A DNA stretch of 64,000 bases from Agapanthus africanus (lineage: Eukaryota > Streptophyta > Magnoliopsida > Asparagales > Amaryllidaceae): NCBI GenBank assembly GCA_030015575.1, contig JASDDO010000004.1, positions 322,036,654 through 322,100,653 on the forward strand. The letters are read 5' to 3'. Position numbers and translations under genes: made by a program. The stretch's first letter is position 1; each line of letters starts with the position of its first letter. Shown piece by piece: positions 46,385 through 57,403 of this stretch. The notes below the pieces were generated by a model. The model did not search any database, was not told the origin of the DNA, and saw only the letters and a program-made list of their open reading frames with translations.

Positions 46385-47255
46385 CTAACACAAAATCAAA
46401 TTGTCAGAGATAAGAAACCTTCATATGTGAGAAAAGGAACCGAGGAAAAATGAAATGTAATGCATGATTTCAGTTGATAGTAATAGCTTGACAATAGAAA
46501 TGAATATGGCTTAAGATTAAGTTCCCTCAAACTCGTCTTCTATAATTTCTCTGGTAATTTCAACAGGTAGAAAATCATTTGTTTTGAACAATTTACATCT
46601 ATATAGGTTTCAAATTATAAATTATAAAACCAAATGTAGCAAAGCTATTCATACTTTTTACTTACTTAAAATTCTGCTAAAGATTTCTCTTTGGGTAAAG
46701 ATGCTGCCCTATATATATCTTTCATCCTCTAGAGCAAAACCAGTCACATTTATGCATATTTGTTGTATCGGCCCATCTTTTTGTATCGGACCCCTTGTGA
46801 TATGATAACCAATATGCTTTTGCGGATATATAAGCCGTTATGGCGATATCGGGCTGTATATGATATAAGAAACACCTATCCGACAGTTTTCCGATATCTG
46901 TCAATATCCGATATTTAAAACCTAATAGGCATAGCCAAATAAACCAACGAGATATATCCAGGAGAACAAGCAATATGGTATTGCACACCAAGTCTATGGT
47001 TAATCATATGCGAATTGTTAAAAAAAAAATTCAACCTCTGTCATAATTTATTCATATGTATCTTATTTTTTCTAATTTCATTTATCATTAAAGTTTTTCA
47101 AATTCTAAATGCAGTCATTGTCCATATGCTACAAAAAGATAGTAGGTCTTAAAAATTATAGTTGGGCTAATTAATTAACTAGATAGGTATATATGGCAAA
47201 AGAAATTCTGAGCCAAACAGAAGAGGTATAACATGAATTGGATCAGATGCCATAC
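46385..47255 (-). other. Intron of the membrane-protein gene
   Basis: GT-AG intron. It contains AT-rich DNA and a 46750-46925 stretch with repeated GATATCGG/CCGATAT words that may be an old repeat. No separate gene is seen. Confidence 0.55.
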
Positions 47256-47322
47256 CTGCAAGATTTGCCAGAAAGAAAATCTAGTGGAGCTCCAAATAAG
47301 TTGCCGACGACTTTAATAAACC
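47256..47322 (-). CDS. Upstream exon of the same gene
   Basis: 67 bases between acceptor TTTCAG and donor CAG/GTATGG. It encodes FIKVVGNLFGAPLDFLSGKSC in the phase needed by the next exon. The intron to 46384 is 871 bases. The start codon was not found. A possible further exon ends at 48026 before GTAAGT and would join in phase, but it has an in-frame stop and no ATG, so the 5' end is unresolved or broken. Confidence 0.65.
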
Positions 47323-47628
47323 CTGAAATTAAAGATCCAATAATGTTTCCCATCTATTCAAATTGTTGCATTGCACCTACAGTTTAAAATCAAAATGGGT
47401 ATAATTTTCTGCTCTTTTGCTAAAGAAATCCTGCAGATTCCAAAAAAGGCATCATTAAATTTCTCTTATGTAATATATATAAATAATGTACCCTTATTCA
47501 ATTTAAGTGCAGATTATAAGTAAAAGATATAGCTAAGAAAATTTGCAAAATAAGATGAATGTATACAATCAGTTGGCAGGTTCAGAAAATGCCTGAACAA
47601 GTGATGATTCCATTGGCACCAAAACTCC

Positions 47629-47788
47629 GAGTTTTTATTTTTTTGAGCCCCCACAAATTGAAGGCCCTTTCAGCCGAAGCCTATGCTTAAGCACAACGGT
47701 TTTTGATTTAAATTAATCTATAATTGATACACTGTTGAGATTCCAACCTGGGTTGCTCTAATATTGGTTGAATATCTCTTCCGCTGTG
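47629..47788 (-). mobile_element. tRNA-derived SINE with 10-bp target duplication
   Basis: On the minus strand it reads from a box A-like GGCACAGCGG, through a box B-like GGTTGGAATCTC, to a short A-rich tail (AAAAAAATAAAAACTC). It is flanked by a perfect CCAAAACTCC duplication (47619-47628, 47789-47798). Length ~160 bases. It lies upstream of the exon at 47256-47322, probably within a 5' intron. Confidence 0.75.
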
Positions 47789-47798
47789 CCAAAACTCC

Positions 47799-48960
47799 AA
47801 AGTTGGCGATGTGGGTTAACATACCACGACAGCGACGGTAAAAATAAAAAGACTAGTGTCTATTTTTACATTCCTTTAGAACCATTTCTCCAAATTTACA
47901 CTTGTCGAAAAGAAAATCATCTGATGTAATGGCATAACTCAAATTTCTAAAAACATCTCTTTCACGCAATTAAAATCCTAGAAAGACGGAGAGTGAAAAA
48001 AAAATTAAGAGATGAAGAAACTTACAGGATATTGTTGCAATATGTTGATTGATTCCTTCTCCTCTCTAATTTTTGGAGGAAAAAAATCTGAAAAAAAATG
48101 AAATGTGATGAAGTTGAGAGAAGAGAAACCAAAAGAAGTAACCACACTCAGTTTTCAGCGACCTTTGGATCTTTCTCTCAAACGTTCACTTTCAAAATGG
48201 GCTATAATTCAAATGGTAAGCTGTTAACGGGTCGGATCCAATGCCATGACAAGATCCACATAATATAAACCGAATGGTGCTTGCATGATGCATGGCTCCC
48301 TACCGACCCACTTTTTATATGATTTAATATATAATAATAATAATAATAATGATGATGATGATGATGACGAAGGAAAGATGCTACAGGAAGGAATATATAT
48401 ATATAGAATAATGGAGGAAATATGCCATATGAGGGAATTTACTGTATGCCATAGGAGAGAATAGGAGGAAAAAGTTGTAGAATCACATAAAATTTGGTAT
48501 ACCCACATCTTAAATGATAACGATGAAGATGGTGGGTGCCGATCGTCGGAAAAAATGAGAGAGTGTGTATTTTTCGACGCCATAGAAGGAAATTCCATCC
48601 CCTATGGCCTCTTTCCTCCATTAACCTCATATATATAACTGAGCCATTGTTCATTAGTAACCTTAATTTTTTGTAGTCATCTTTTTATATTAGTATTATT
48701 ATTATCAAACAATGATGGAAACGATCAAGGATTTAAATACTGTTTCATAGAACCCATCATTTTTGCGAAGATGAGCACTTCTATTAAATGTTCTAAGTAG
48801 TCTATGACTAAATTAATATGCTGCTCTATCTATTTGACTGTTAATAAAAAGGTTTTTTTTTGAAATAGGGTATATAGGATTAAAATTATTAAAATAAAAT
48901 GATTTTTTTAAAATTTAGCGATATAGGACGGTTTTGAGGCCGACCCCACCTCCGTGTTTA
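47799..48960. other. Probable 5' region of the minus-strand gene
   Basis: Contains the possible splice donor at 48025/48026, pyrimidine-rich tracts, and an ATA/GAT trinucleotide microsatellite at 48331-48366. No confirmed ORF. A TATA box or start site was not pinned down. Confidence 0.4.
48331..48366. repeat. ATA/GAT trinucleotide microsatellite
   Basis: Compound (ATA)n then (GAT)n. Confidence 0.92.
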
Positions 48961-49067
48961 GAGGGCGGGTTCTGGGAACCCGCCCCCTACTCTATATAGG
49001 AGAGGGCGGGTTCTAGGAACCCGCCCTCTCCTATATAGGATAGGGGGCGGGTTCCTAGAACCCGTCC
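48961..49067. repeat. Cluster of three GC-rich hairpins
   Basis: Three consecutive inverted repeats share a GGGCGGGTT core. 48963-48985 has 10-base arms with loop TGG. 48992-49038 has perfect 22-base arms with loop TAG. 49045-49067 has 9-base arms with one mismatch. It sits in otherwise AT-rich DNA 3' of a decayed minus-strand gene. Confidence 0.9.
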
Positions 49068-49341
49068 TATTTTTTTTTTATAAAAAATTTAAATAATAAA
49101 CAGAAAATGAAATAAATATCGAATAAAAGAATTAAAATTATATAATATTAGTGTTGTTTAAATATGAATCTGGTATACACTCTAATAACAAAATGAATCC
49201 GTCAAATTTATAATACAAAAAAATCATATCTGTTTGTAAAAGTATAGAACTATCGCTTTCCCTTTCCCTTTCCCAATCCGAAAAGGCTTGACATAAGCCT
49301 ATGCCTCTTGGGATGACTGGAGGACCCTCCCGTTTCTTGGG

Positions 49342-49547
49342 TATATGGCAGTGACAGCTACGTCTGCTCTTCTGCTTCGGCTTCTGCTTCGTCTTCAACA
49401 GCGTCTTGGACAGGCTGTTGTTTCACAAATCCTGAATGTGGGATATATGTCGGATATGTGCTGTCTCCCAACAACTGTATGTAGGACGAAAAATCCATCT
49501 CCCAGCTGGGCAGTTGTTGCAAAGAACCTGTCCCGGTTTCATGCGGC
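49342..49547 (-). pseudogene. 3' end of a decayed gene (possible plant mobile domain type), beyond F
   Basis: Minus-strand translation gives a Gln/Glu/Ala-rich C-terminal tail (WEMDFSSYIQLLGDS, later EDEAEAEAEEQT). It is separated from its upstream part at 59537-60240 by copia F. The exact stop is uncertain. See the partner entry for family evidence. Confidence 0.45.
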
Positions 49548-51680
49548 TGTAAGTGCACGGCGGCGCCCCGGCCGTCAATCCGACGGCCAAATGCGGAAGC
49601 GGCGATAAACTTTAATTTTGCGGACTTAGCAAACCGGCACCACCGCGCACTAACCATCGGGATCGAACCATTAACTAGTCTAAGCTAACTACAAGAAGGG
49701 GAAGAGATATACCGAATGATCCGAATCCTTCGGTCTTCTCCTCGCCGTCCCGATCTCCTGCGGAAACTCCGGTCGTCGCCTCCTCGCCGGAAGGGCACCA
49801 CATCGCCTGTATCTTTTACGGGCTCCCACCTCAATACCGAGGCAACTCGGGCGCGAAGTAGGCTAGCCGACGCGTCCAAGATTTTCTGTAGAATGTGTAG
49901 GGTTGAAGCTATGTCTCATTTGGGTTTGTTGCCATTTGAAGATGATGGAGGAAACAAGATAAGAAAAATGGTGCTTGCATTTTTCTTAACATGAAAGGAG
50001 ATCAAGAATGAAACTCTCAAGAATGAAAACCCTCTTCTTCTCTTTTCTCAAATGAAAACCTTGTGTTCTTAGAAAATGGTGGAGGAAAGAATATGTATCC
50101 AAAACCATGAAGGGAGGTAATGGTAGGAGAAAGCAAGAGGTGACCATATCCTAAACACCATCATAACCATCTCACATCAACTCCAAATCACTTCTAATCA
50201 ACAAAAAGCAAATGATGAGAATGGTATCAAAAGATGCTTTCATAATTAAAACATATGCAAGAAAATCCTTCACAATGTGTTATTTGCAAACTTGCAAATA
50301 ACACTCTCCATCGGAAAAGTCCGGCCGGGAAAGAACAAAGGAAAACCGGCCGGAACGGAATGCAAACAGGCAACTCCAGAAAACTGGTCCCGTAATAAAT
50401 TACAGGAAAACCCCGATACTGTGCATACACACCCGCATCTGTATTCCGTCCGGATACAAATGCAATGAGACAAAATCTACACTGTCAAATACTAGGATCC
50501 GGCTTAAACCAAAGCCGGCTAGTAAAAACCGTCCGATCACGATCCGTGCAATACCGCACGCATCTGATCGAACCCTGCCATATCTCCATACGGCCTCTAC
50601 AGCGTTTCGCCCGAAAGCTTGAGTAACTGTAAGTGTGGTGGACTCTAAAGACTCGTCAATATTATGGCTGTGGATTTAACCACTAGCACGTCAGAGGTAT
50701 AAGCCAATACGTGACGGGCCACCAGCTATTGACCAAAAGGGACGTCGATGGGTGAACTCATCCTGACACCCTACTGAGCCTGTCAGTGACAATATCCGTA
50801 CAGTCCGGTCCGTTCGTCTATGAGTATCGCATGGCGGGCCTAGGGGGTTGGTAAAAGTCAGACCCCCAAAAGCGGTACAAGTCGTGTCGGAGTGTAGCCC
50901 AGAACACCCTGAGATACTACTGGAATACCTACCAGTAAATCTCCTGCCTTGGCCAAGGACTTCGTGTAATGGCTCTCCTAGACACAGCGCGACCTCACCC
51001 CCAATACCGGGAGAGACGAACCCCTGAAGATCCGCTCACTGCCTCCATGTGGCTCGGGACTGTACCCAACTAAAACCTGTTTGCACGACTCCTTTGAGCC
51101 GTGGTAGGGTAGTAATCAAAGCACAGTGGGAACTCACACGAGACAAATGACGATCCTCAGGTCGATGAACTAACCTGTACACATGTCACCAGGGAACTGC
51201 TATCTGACGTCAGGTATAAGACCAACTAGCATGTTCCCGGCGAGTCCTGTCCGGTGTACTCATAACCCAATGAGCACCTGTATACATCTTAGGTGATCCA
51301 ACTGACACCAGTGGCTTGTGAGACCGGCCACCGCCCCTCGTCGGGGTCTCGACTGTAAACACTAGTCTACTCTGGAGAATCGATGCCCTGTCTCGAAACT
51401 CCTACGACTAGGGACCTTTTAAGGATGTGCTTATAGACTCCAGCTCTCACTTATATGATCGCCCTCATACTGCTGGCAGTCAAGCAAGAATCCTAGGGGC
51501 TCTATCAACGTGCAATAGCGACCTGTCAGGTCACCTAAAGCAGTACACGATGATAAAGGTAAACCAGATAGCATACTATCATCTCGAGTAAGACTGTCTT
51601 ACCGGGATAGGTCCTCCCTCAATCATTGCAATCACGTGCCTGTGATCCAATAATTGACTCTGAGGACACTATCTCCAACA
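49548..51680 (-). mobile_element. 3' LTR of copia F
   Basis: On the minus strand TGTTGGAGATAGTG to CACTTACA. Frames inside it, such as 49716-49994, recur in the other LTR and are not genes. Confidence 0.94.
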
Positions 51681-54600
51681 ATCTCCCACTTGCACTCAAG
51701 GCTAATTATTGCGATGTCGCATACTCACAGTCTGTGTGATACCGAACACCCAACTCCCCTACTAGTCAGTCTCACAAAATCCGTTTGTGAAACTATTGCG
51801 TTCGAGGAATAGCCTCAGTGAGTGGATCCGTCTTGATGTTTCTTTCTATGTCTCTCTATATCTCAAGTTCGCGGAGAAAGCCATCTCCCGAAATGAGCAA
51901 TACCTGTCTTAGAATGTCTGGATGTCTGATGGGACCTAGCTCATAAATGAACTCCAAATCCAAACTTCTTAGACTGTATCGTCAACTGAACTTAATCAGT
52001 ATCCTGCGCCATGCCACCCTCAGTATTGCCTTGGACCACCTGTCCAAAATACTGCCCCTCGTCAGAGGGAAAAACTATAACTCTGACAACCTCCTTGTCG
52101 TCCAGGTCACCTTGGAAGCCTGGAATGATAACTGTCTCCCAAATGAGGCTGTCGTTATCATATCCCTAGAACATTCACTTATGTTCTATAACTGCTTCCT
52201 ACTGTTCCTCCAGGATTGGATCAATATCAACTTATTGCACCCACTGCAAGAACAACATCTGGTGTGGTACTTGACATCTCATGATTGACTCAATTGCCTA
52301 AGCAAGTGATCTGCCAATCATGCACATCCCTCTCTACTTTAGTCTATAAGACACCTTTAAAGAGGGTGACTCCATCACCAGCAGGTACACAACCGTGCCA
52401 GGAGTCGTCCATTCTAAATACTCTTAGAATGCTGTCTATGTACCCAGATTGGGAAACCACCCAAATCTATATCTAAAACCATAGATCTAGTAACCAGTAT
52501 GTCTGATATAATGTCCAAGTCCCATGTGGAGAAACCACTGTGTGACGACCAAAGTATAACCGATCGTAGTATAGGAATGTCACTTCCTACTTTGTGTATG
52601 TTATCCAAATACCAGGATATCACACCCTACTACCTTCTCAACAGATCCATCCCCTATTCTGATGAAGTCAAACCTATGACTGTCACATCAGAAATAGATG
52701 ATCTATCTCCGCTATATCTGCTTTAGTCTATAAATAGACATAAGCCTGATGTCCACCAATGCTTCCGCCGCTCCCACTGACTACGACAACTCTCTGGCAA
52801 AGTCATATAGACGTATACTTCTGAAACTAGTTCAGAACGACGCTATACTCATCCTCCTGCCGGGTCTCGCAGCCTGGAACAACAACAATGGCAAGTGTGG
52901 GTAAACAAGAACTTCCCTGTCACCGTCCTTGAGGCTACCGGAGTACCTCTCGGGTGCCTGAAGTTACCCACCTTATCTGTGGAGTGGCCAATGGAATGTC
53001 AAATCAGATTGAATCTTTAGGTTCTTTATCAAATCTTCAGTAATCGTTTGCGGTTCTGGAATCACTTCCAGTTCTACCATACTCCCACTACTGTTTTTTT
53101 TGAAAATATCCATTTTTAATAAAACTGTGACGAGTCTAGAACAATATTTCTATTGATCTGCCAGATGGTAGAAAGTCAACCCTCGTCATAACCTGGGTCA
53201 ACCCACAAACAGCCATTACAGAAACGTGCCTTGAGTTTTCCAGTGTCTGGTTTTAATCATAAGCCGGACAACTCCCCGTACCTTAACAACGTTAAGATAT
53301 GAACTGTTCTATATCCAATATAGAACCAGAGGCACTGATTTAATTTAACCAGATTCAAATCATGCAGCTGTCTCCAGTGCATGTCAACTAGATGGTAGAA
53401 GGCCGATCAGCGTTACTCAACTTAGGAATGCTTCCAATTATGAGTAACCTGAAAGAGAAGCAATTTCTCTTTATCATTACTATCAACTGAATACCATACA
53501 CAAGTATCTACATCTTCGATCACTTTGAAGAATCCCGATACTTGCTACATCTGGTTCTCTACTCTATTCAAATACCTATAACTCCTCAAAACTTAGACCC
53601 TGTGTTTCTACGAAACACATGTCTAAGAACTAGAGAAGTTAAAAGTAAACAGAATATAGTAAGAGGACCAACCCCTCTGTCCTAATGGACACTGGACAAC
53701 ATACAATACTCTGTATAAGTCCGCTGAGTCTAACAACTCTTTCACTGTGTGTCGTAGGTTGAAAACTGTACTTATGGTTAAGAAGAATTACACCGCTGTT
53801 TAATGCTCCTTACCTAACCATCCACTGATATAGGTAAATGTCATCGACATAATATCAAAAGGTATATCTCACTCTATGAAAATAGACGTACAGATACAAC
53901 AATTTGAAATTGGTGCACAACAGCGGATATTCAAAACCAAATATTTGCCGACCGGCAAACAGCCCAGATGATCTCCTCAAATATCACCGATTACAACGAA
54001 TCCCGACATAATGAGGATGATCATAACTTACTCCCACTCATCATCTGTAAAACCATACAGATGTGAGAATCAAACCTGGTAAATACATACCCTGGAGCAA
54101 GTGTCTAATCGGGAAATCAGTTTTCTTTTAACAGTACACAGTTGAACCGAAACATTGAAATGTTTCGATGGGGTATCCTGGTATTCCTAGTAATGCTTCT
54201 ACCATTATCCAGATTCACAACTATAACCGTATAATTCTTTGCCACCTCTCCAAATCCCTTTATATGTCTTTAGTCATTACCTTCTGCACACCCATTTAGG
54301 CCAATTGGTTTTCTTCCTTCCCTACCGTTCGGCACCAGCCTATGGTTTGGAAGAAGACTATCCAATAAGCATAAAGGGTGTACTGTCCTAATCCTAGGAG
54401 CACTCGCAACGCGAGAGAAGGTGAAGATAAAAGACAACCGAATAAACCTTATTCCTATTTCTCCTAGACCAGAGTCCATCCCCGAACTGGAACAAGTTCC
54501 TTTCGAGTTCGTATATAACCATACGATGGAGTATCCAATAAACAGTGGATCTTCGTAGTGATACGGAGTGTCCTGGAGAAATACAAAGGTGATTTAGGAT

Positions 54601-55080
54601 TGGCGAAGAAATACTTGGTTTGGTCGTGAGTATCAGTCGCAATTTACTTTGCCCTCTTACTAATCTCTTGCTTTGTCTTAACTTAATACCTTCTGTACAC
54701 TGTTTAGGCTAACTGGTTTTCTTCATTCCCTACCGGTCGGCACCAGCCTATGGTTTGGAGGAAGACTATCCAATTTGCGTAATAGGTGTACTACTCCTAT
54801 AACCAAGGAGTACTCGCAACCTGAGAGAAGGTGAAAAGAAAAGACAACTGAATAGTCCTATTCGTTTTCTCCAGAACCAGAAACCATCCTCGAATAAATT
54901 CCTTCGAGTTCGTATATAACCATACGATGGTTTTGTCCAATGGAAATGGACGTTCGTAGTAATACGGGGTGTCCTGGAGAAAAAGGGTAAAAGTAGGAGT
55001 GGCAATGAGGTCTGCAACTCCGACAATCCAAAAGCCAATGTTAAGAAGGTTCGGTCAACTTGGTCACTGAGTCATAGTCT
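51681..55080 (-). pseudogene. pol: Decayed pol region of copia F
   Basis: It starts with TCTCCCACTTGCACT beside the LTR, as in C. Weak similarity to C pol can be followed by eye at several points, but every frame is interrupted. A ~409-base tandem duplication covers 54279-55040 (repeat starts at 54279 and 54688). It is likely an old non-coding derivative. Confidence 0.6.
54279..55040. repeat. ~409-bp tandem duplication in F
   Basis: Two diverged copies start ACCTTCTGCAC and ACCTTCTGTAC, each with the block GGCACCAGCCTATGGTTTGG and a later CTCGCAAC segment. Confidence 0.8.
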
Positions 55081-55399
55081 AGGGTCGGGTCAATGGTCGC
55101 TGCCGAAGAGAGAGAGAAAAGAAACACTCAGCGTGCACTCTATCCTAAATCAGAATGGTTATCACTTTATCTAATCTGGAAACCTCCCACTGTACCTCAA
55201 ATTCTCCTCCAAACCTGAAAGAAGAATTAGTCGGGGTCACCCGAGGAATAAACTAACTCATCAGTGGGAATCGGGATCCAACTATCATTGCATGATAACG
55301 TGACGGAATCCGCTCACGTCATCACACTCCAGAAGGTATGCGCATATCTGGCAAGTTTCAGTTCTTTTGAAACTCCCGATGTGATTTCTACCCCATGCT

Positions 55400-55637
55400 C
55401 TTATGACCTTGGCGTGAGGTCAAAATATCATAAGTCACATGTCAAGTTCTACCCGTCATTATCCTGGTTAATTTGAACCCACCCGTACATACCCTTGACG
55501 TAGGCCAAAATAGTAGTACGACTGTCCCAAATCAACGCATCTATCTATGCAACAGATAAATACTCGGCAGCTACCAAACACTATGCCTTGGCGTGAGGTC
55601 AAAATACATAGCTTGAATACTACCGAATATTTAACTG
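55400..55637 (-). other. Repeated hairpins in F leader
   Basis: CTTATGA/TCATAAG (55400-55406, 55428-55434) encloses a GGCGTGAGGTCAAAATA loop. The third copy is closed by CTATG/CATAG (55581-55585, 55607-55611) inside a long outer stem (55553-55567 with 55623-55637). Confidence 0.6.
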
Positions 55638-55749
55638 AAATGACGGAGGGCTACGAATGGTTTCTGGCGAAAACCTTTAACGTAATGAACTTGATATCGT
55701 TGAAGGAACAGATAGCTTTTTAGAAAATATAGTGACGAAAACCTTTACT

Positions 55750-55962
55750 AAAGAGGTCACTCCCGGTGAAGGGATCTCGGCTCTTTCCCCGTAGAATGGG
55801 GTGCAGGATATTCCAAATGAATACCACGATGCAAAGCAAAAGTAATCGGCTATAATGAAGTTAATGCCCTGACGCAAACTTCTGTCCAAGGGGTCACTCC
55901 CGGTGAAGGGATCTCGGCCCTTGCCTCGTCGACTGAGGAGCAGGATATTCCAAATGAATACC
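55750..55962 (-). other. Duplicated stem-loop domain in F leader
   Basis: Copy 1: AAAGAG/CTCTTT (55750-55755, 55781-55786), then CCCC/GGGG (55787-55790, 55798-55801). Copy 2: CAAGGG/CCCTTG (55887-55892, 55918-55923), then CCTC/GAGG (55924-55927, 55935-55938). Both enclose TCCC/GGGA and end in GATATTC/GAATACC. Confidence 0.62.
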
Positions 55963-57145
55963 ACGATGCAAAACAAAAGTGAACATCCTTGCAATAACAG
56001 CTTTTTGAAAAGTGTTCCAACAACATCAGAATAGGTTTGTTTAACTTGCATTGATCCGAATCAATGCAGTCCCATCAATTGATCACACCACAAAGAACGA
56101 AAATATACTGACGTACGTATATGCCATCCGCATTCGCCACTGGGTCCCGTCATCACCCGTTAGGTTAGCTAACTAACGGCAGAGCGGGGACTGGACTAGC
56201 GCGGATGTAAAACATATACAACATCTACTAATATATATACCAATATATTATATTTCGCTCAAGGCGTGATAAAATGCAACATCACAGAAATATACAGCAT
56301 CACAGAACAATACAGATATCTGGGATCCCTGGGTTTCATAGAGCCACTACTGAAACCCGACGTTCCCCTGGTCGTGTGGATAGCCTGTGCAATGAAATCC
56401 TAGACCCCTACGGGCGCAGCAAGTTGCCCGCCAAAACCTGAAGCGAGGCAGCCCCCTTCAGCACCGTGAATGGACCACCCAGCACTTCACGGAATCCGGT
56501 AACTTGGGCACCCCTCCTGGGTCAACCTGTACCCCCTACGAGTGCGGCGAATAGCCCGCCAATTCTAGAGTGAAGCCCCCTCCGTCCCAATGCCATGAGA
56601 TGCGGGCTTGTTGCCCTCCAGAACCCGGCTATCCGTGCACCCCACCGCGGGGTAATCCTAGTACAGAAAGTAAAATATACATACAACGGGTACATCGACC
56701 GCAACCAGGTCGTGCCCCAAAAGAATAATACAATCAGGCAGTGACGGCAGTCCACATGTCGGACGCTCGCCCCGCAATATCAAATGTACATAATACAACA
56801 GAAACTGTACTAGCATTGCATCCAGGCTATCCCCCACGACCGATCCGCAACATCACAGCAATACATAGAACATTAACGTGAAAGTCACGTTCGCAAATCC
56901 GTCCAACTGGGCTATAGCAGTTAGACTGGATTTACCGATCGAGTGACATTCACGGTCGCAGATATAATGTAAATACTGTGAAATAATGTGTTTAAAATAT
57001 CCGATCGATCAAAAATTAACTAGTGGGCCCCCAAGTACTACTGTAGCACATCAAGAAATTCTGGGCCCAAAATTAACCTTCCAGAAACCACATTTTCAAC
57101 TCAGGAACATTCTGCAAAGTTTTGGGGGCATGAACAGTGAACATT

Positions 57146-57194
57146 GCGGCGGAACCGCGGCCCAAGCAGGGGTTTGGCCGCGGTTCCGCGGTGG
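57146..57194. repeat. GC palindrome pair in F leader
   Basis: GCGGCGGAACCGCGGCC and GGCCGCGGTTCCGCGG with a 13-base spacer, ~200 bases from the primer-binding site. Confidence 0.88.
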
Positions 57195-57389
57195 TATGGT
57201 GAGTTCATGCTACCAAATTTTTACAGTATGCTTATAATTCCCTGCACATCACTCTGAGACAACCTGAAAAATTTTTGGACTCAAAAAAAATTCGACAGAA
57301 ACTGATGTGCTTGAAAAACGCGGTTTCGGGATTTTGTTCGATCGGAAACGTAAAACACATCAAACAAAGCTAGACGAAGTTAATGGCGA

Positions 57390-57402
57390 GGCTCTGATAC
57401 CA
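57390..57402 (-). other. Primer-binding site of copia F (initiator Met-tRNA)
   Basis: TGGTATCAGAGCC on the minus strand, one base from the LTR. Confidence 0.92.
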
Positions 57403-57403
57403 C

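Larger units (their letters stand above)
55081..57389 (-). other. Non-coding leader of copia F
   Basis: No gag ORF is seen. It contains structured segments at 55400-55637 and 55750-55962 and a GC palindrome pair at 57146-57194, matching the C and D leaders in order. Confidence 0.65.

Noticed and set aside
46740..46930. GATATCGG/CCGATAT-rich stretch as a MITE
   Set aside because: Repeated words are visible but no terminal inverted repeats or target duplication could be defined.
49716..49994. 92-residue frame, repeated at 57572-57850
   Set aside because: It lies within both LTRs of F and is identical by descent of the LTRs; no domain, and a second frame is open on the other strand.
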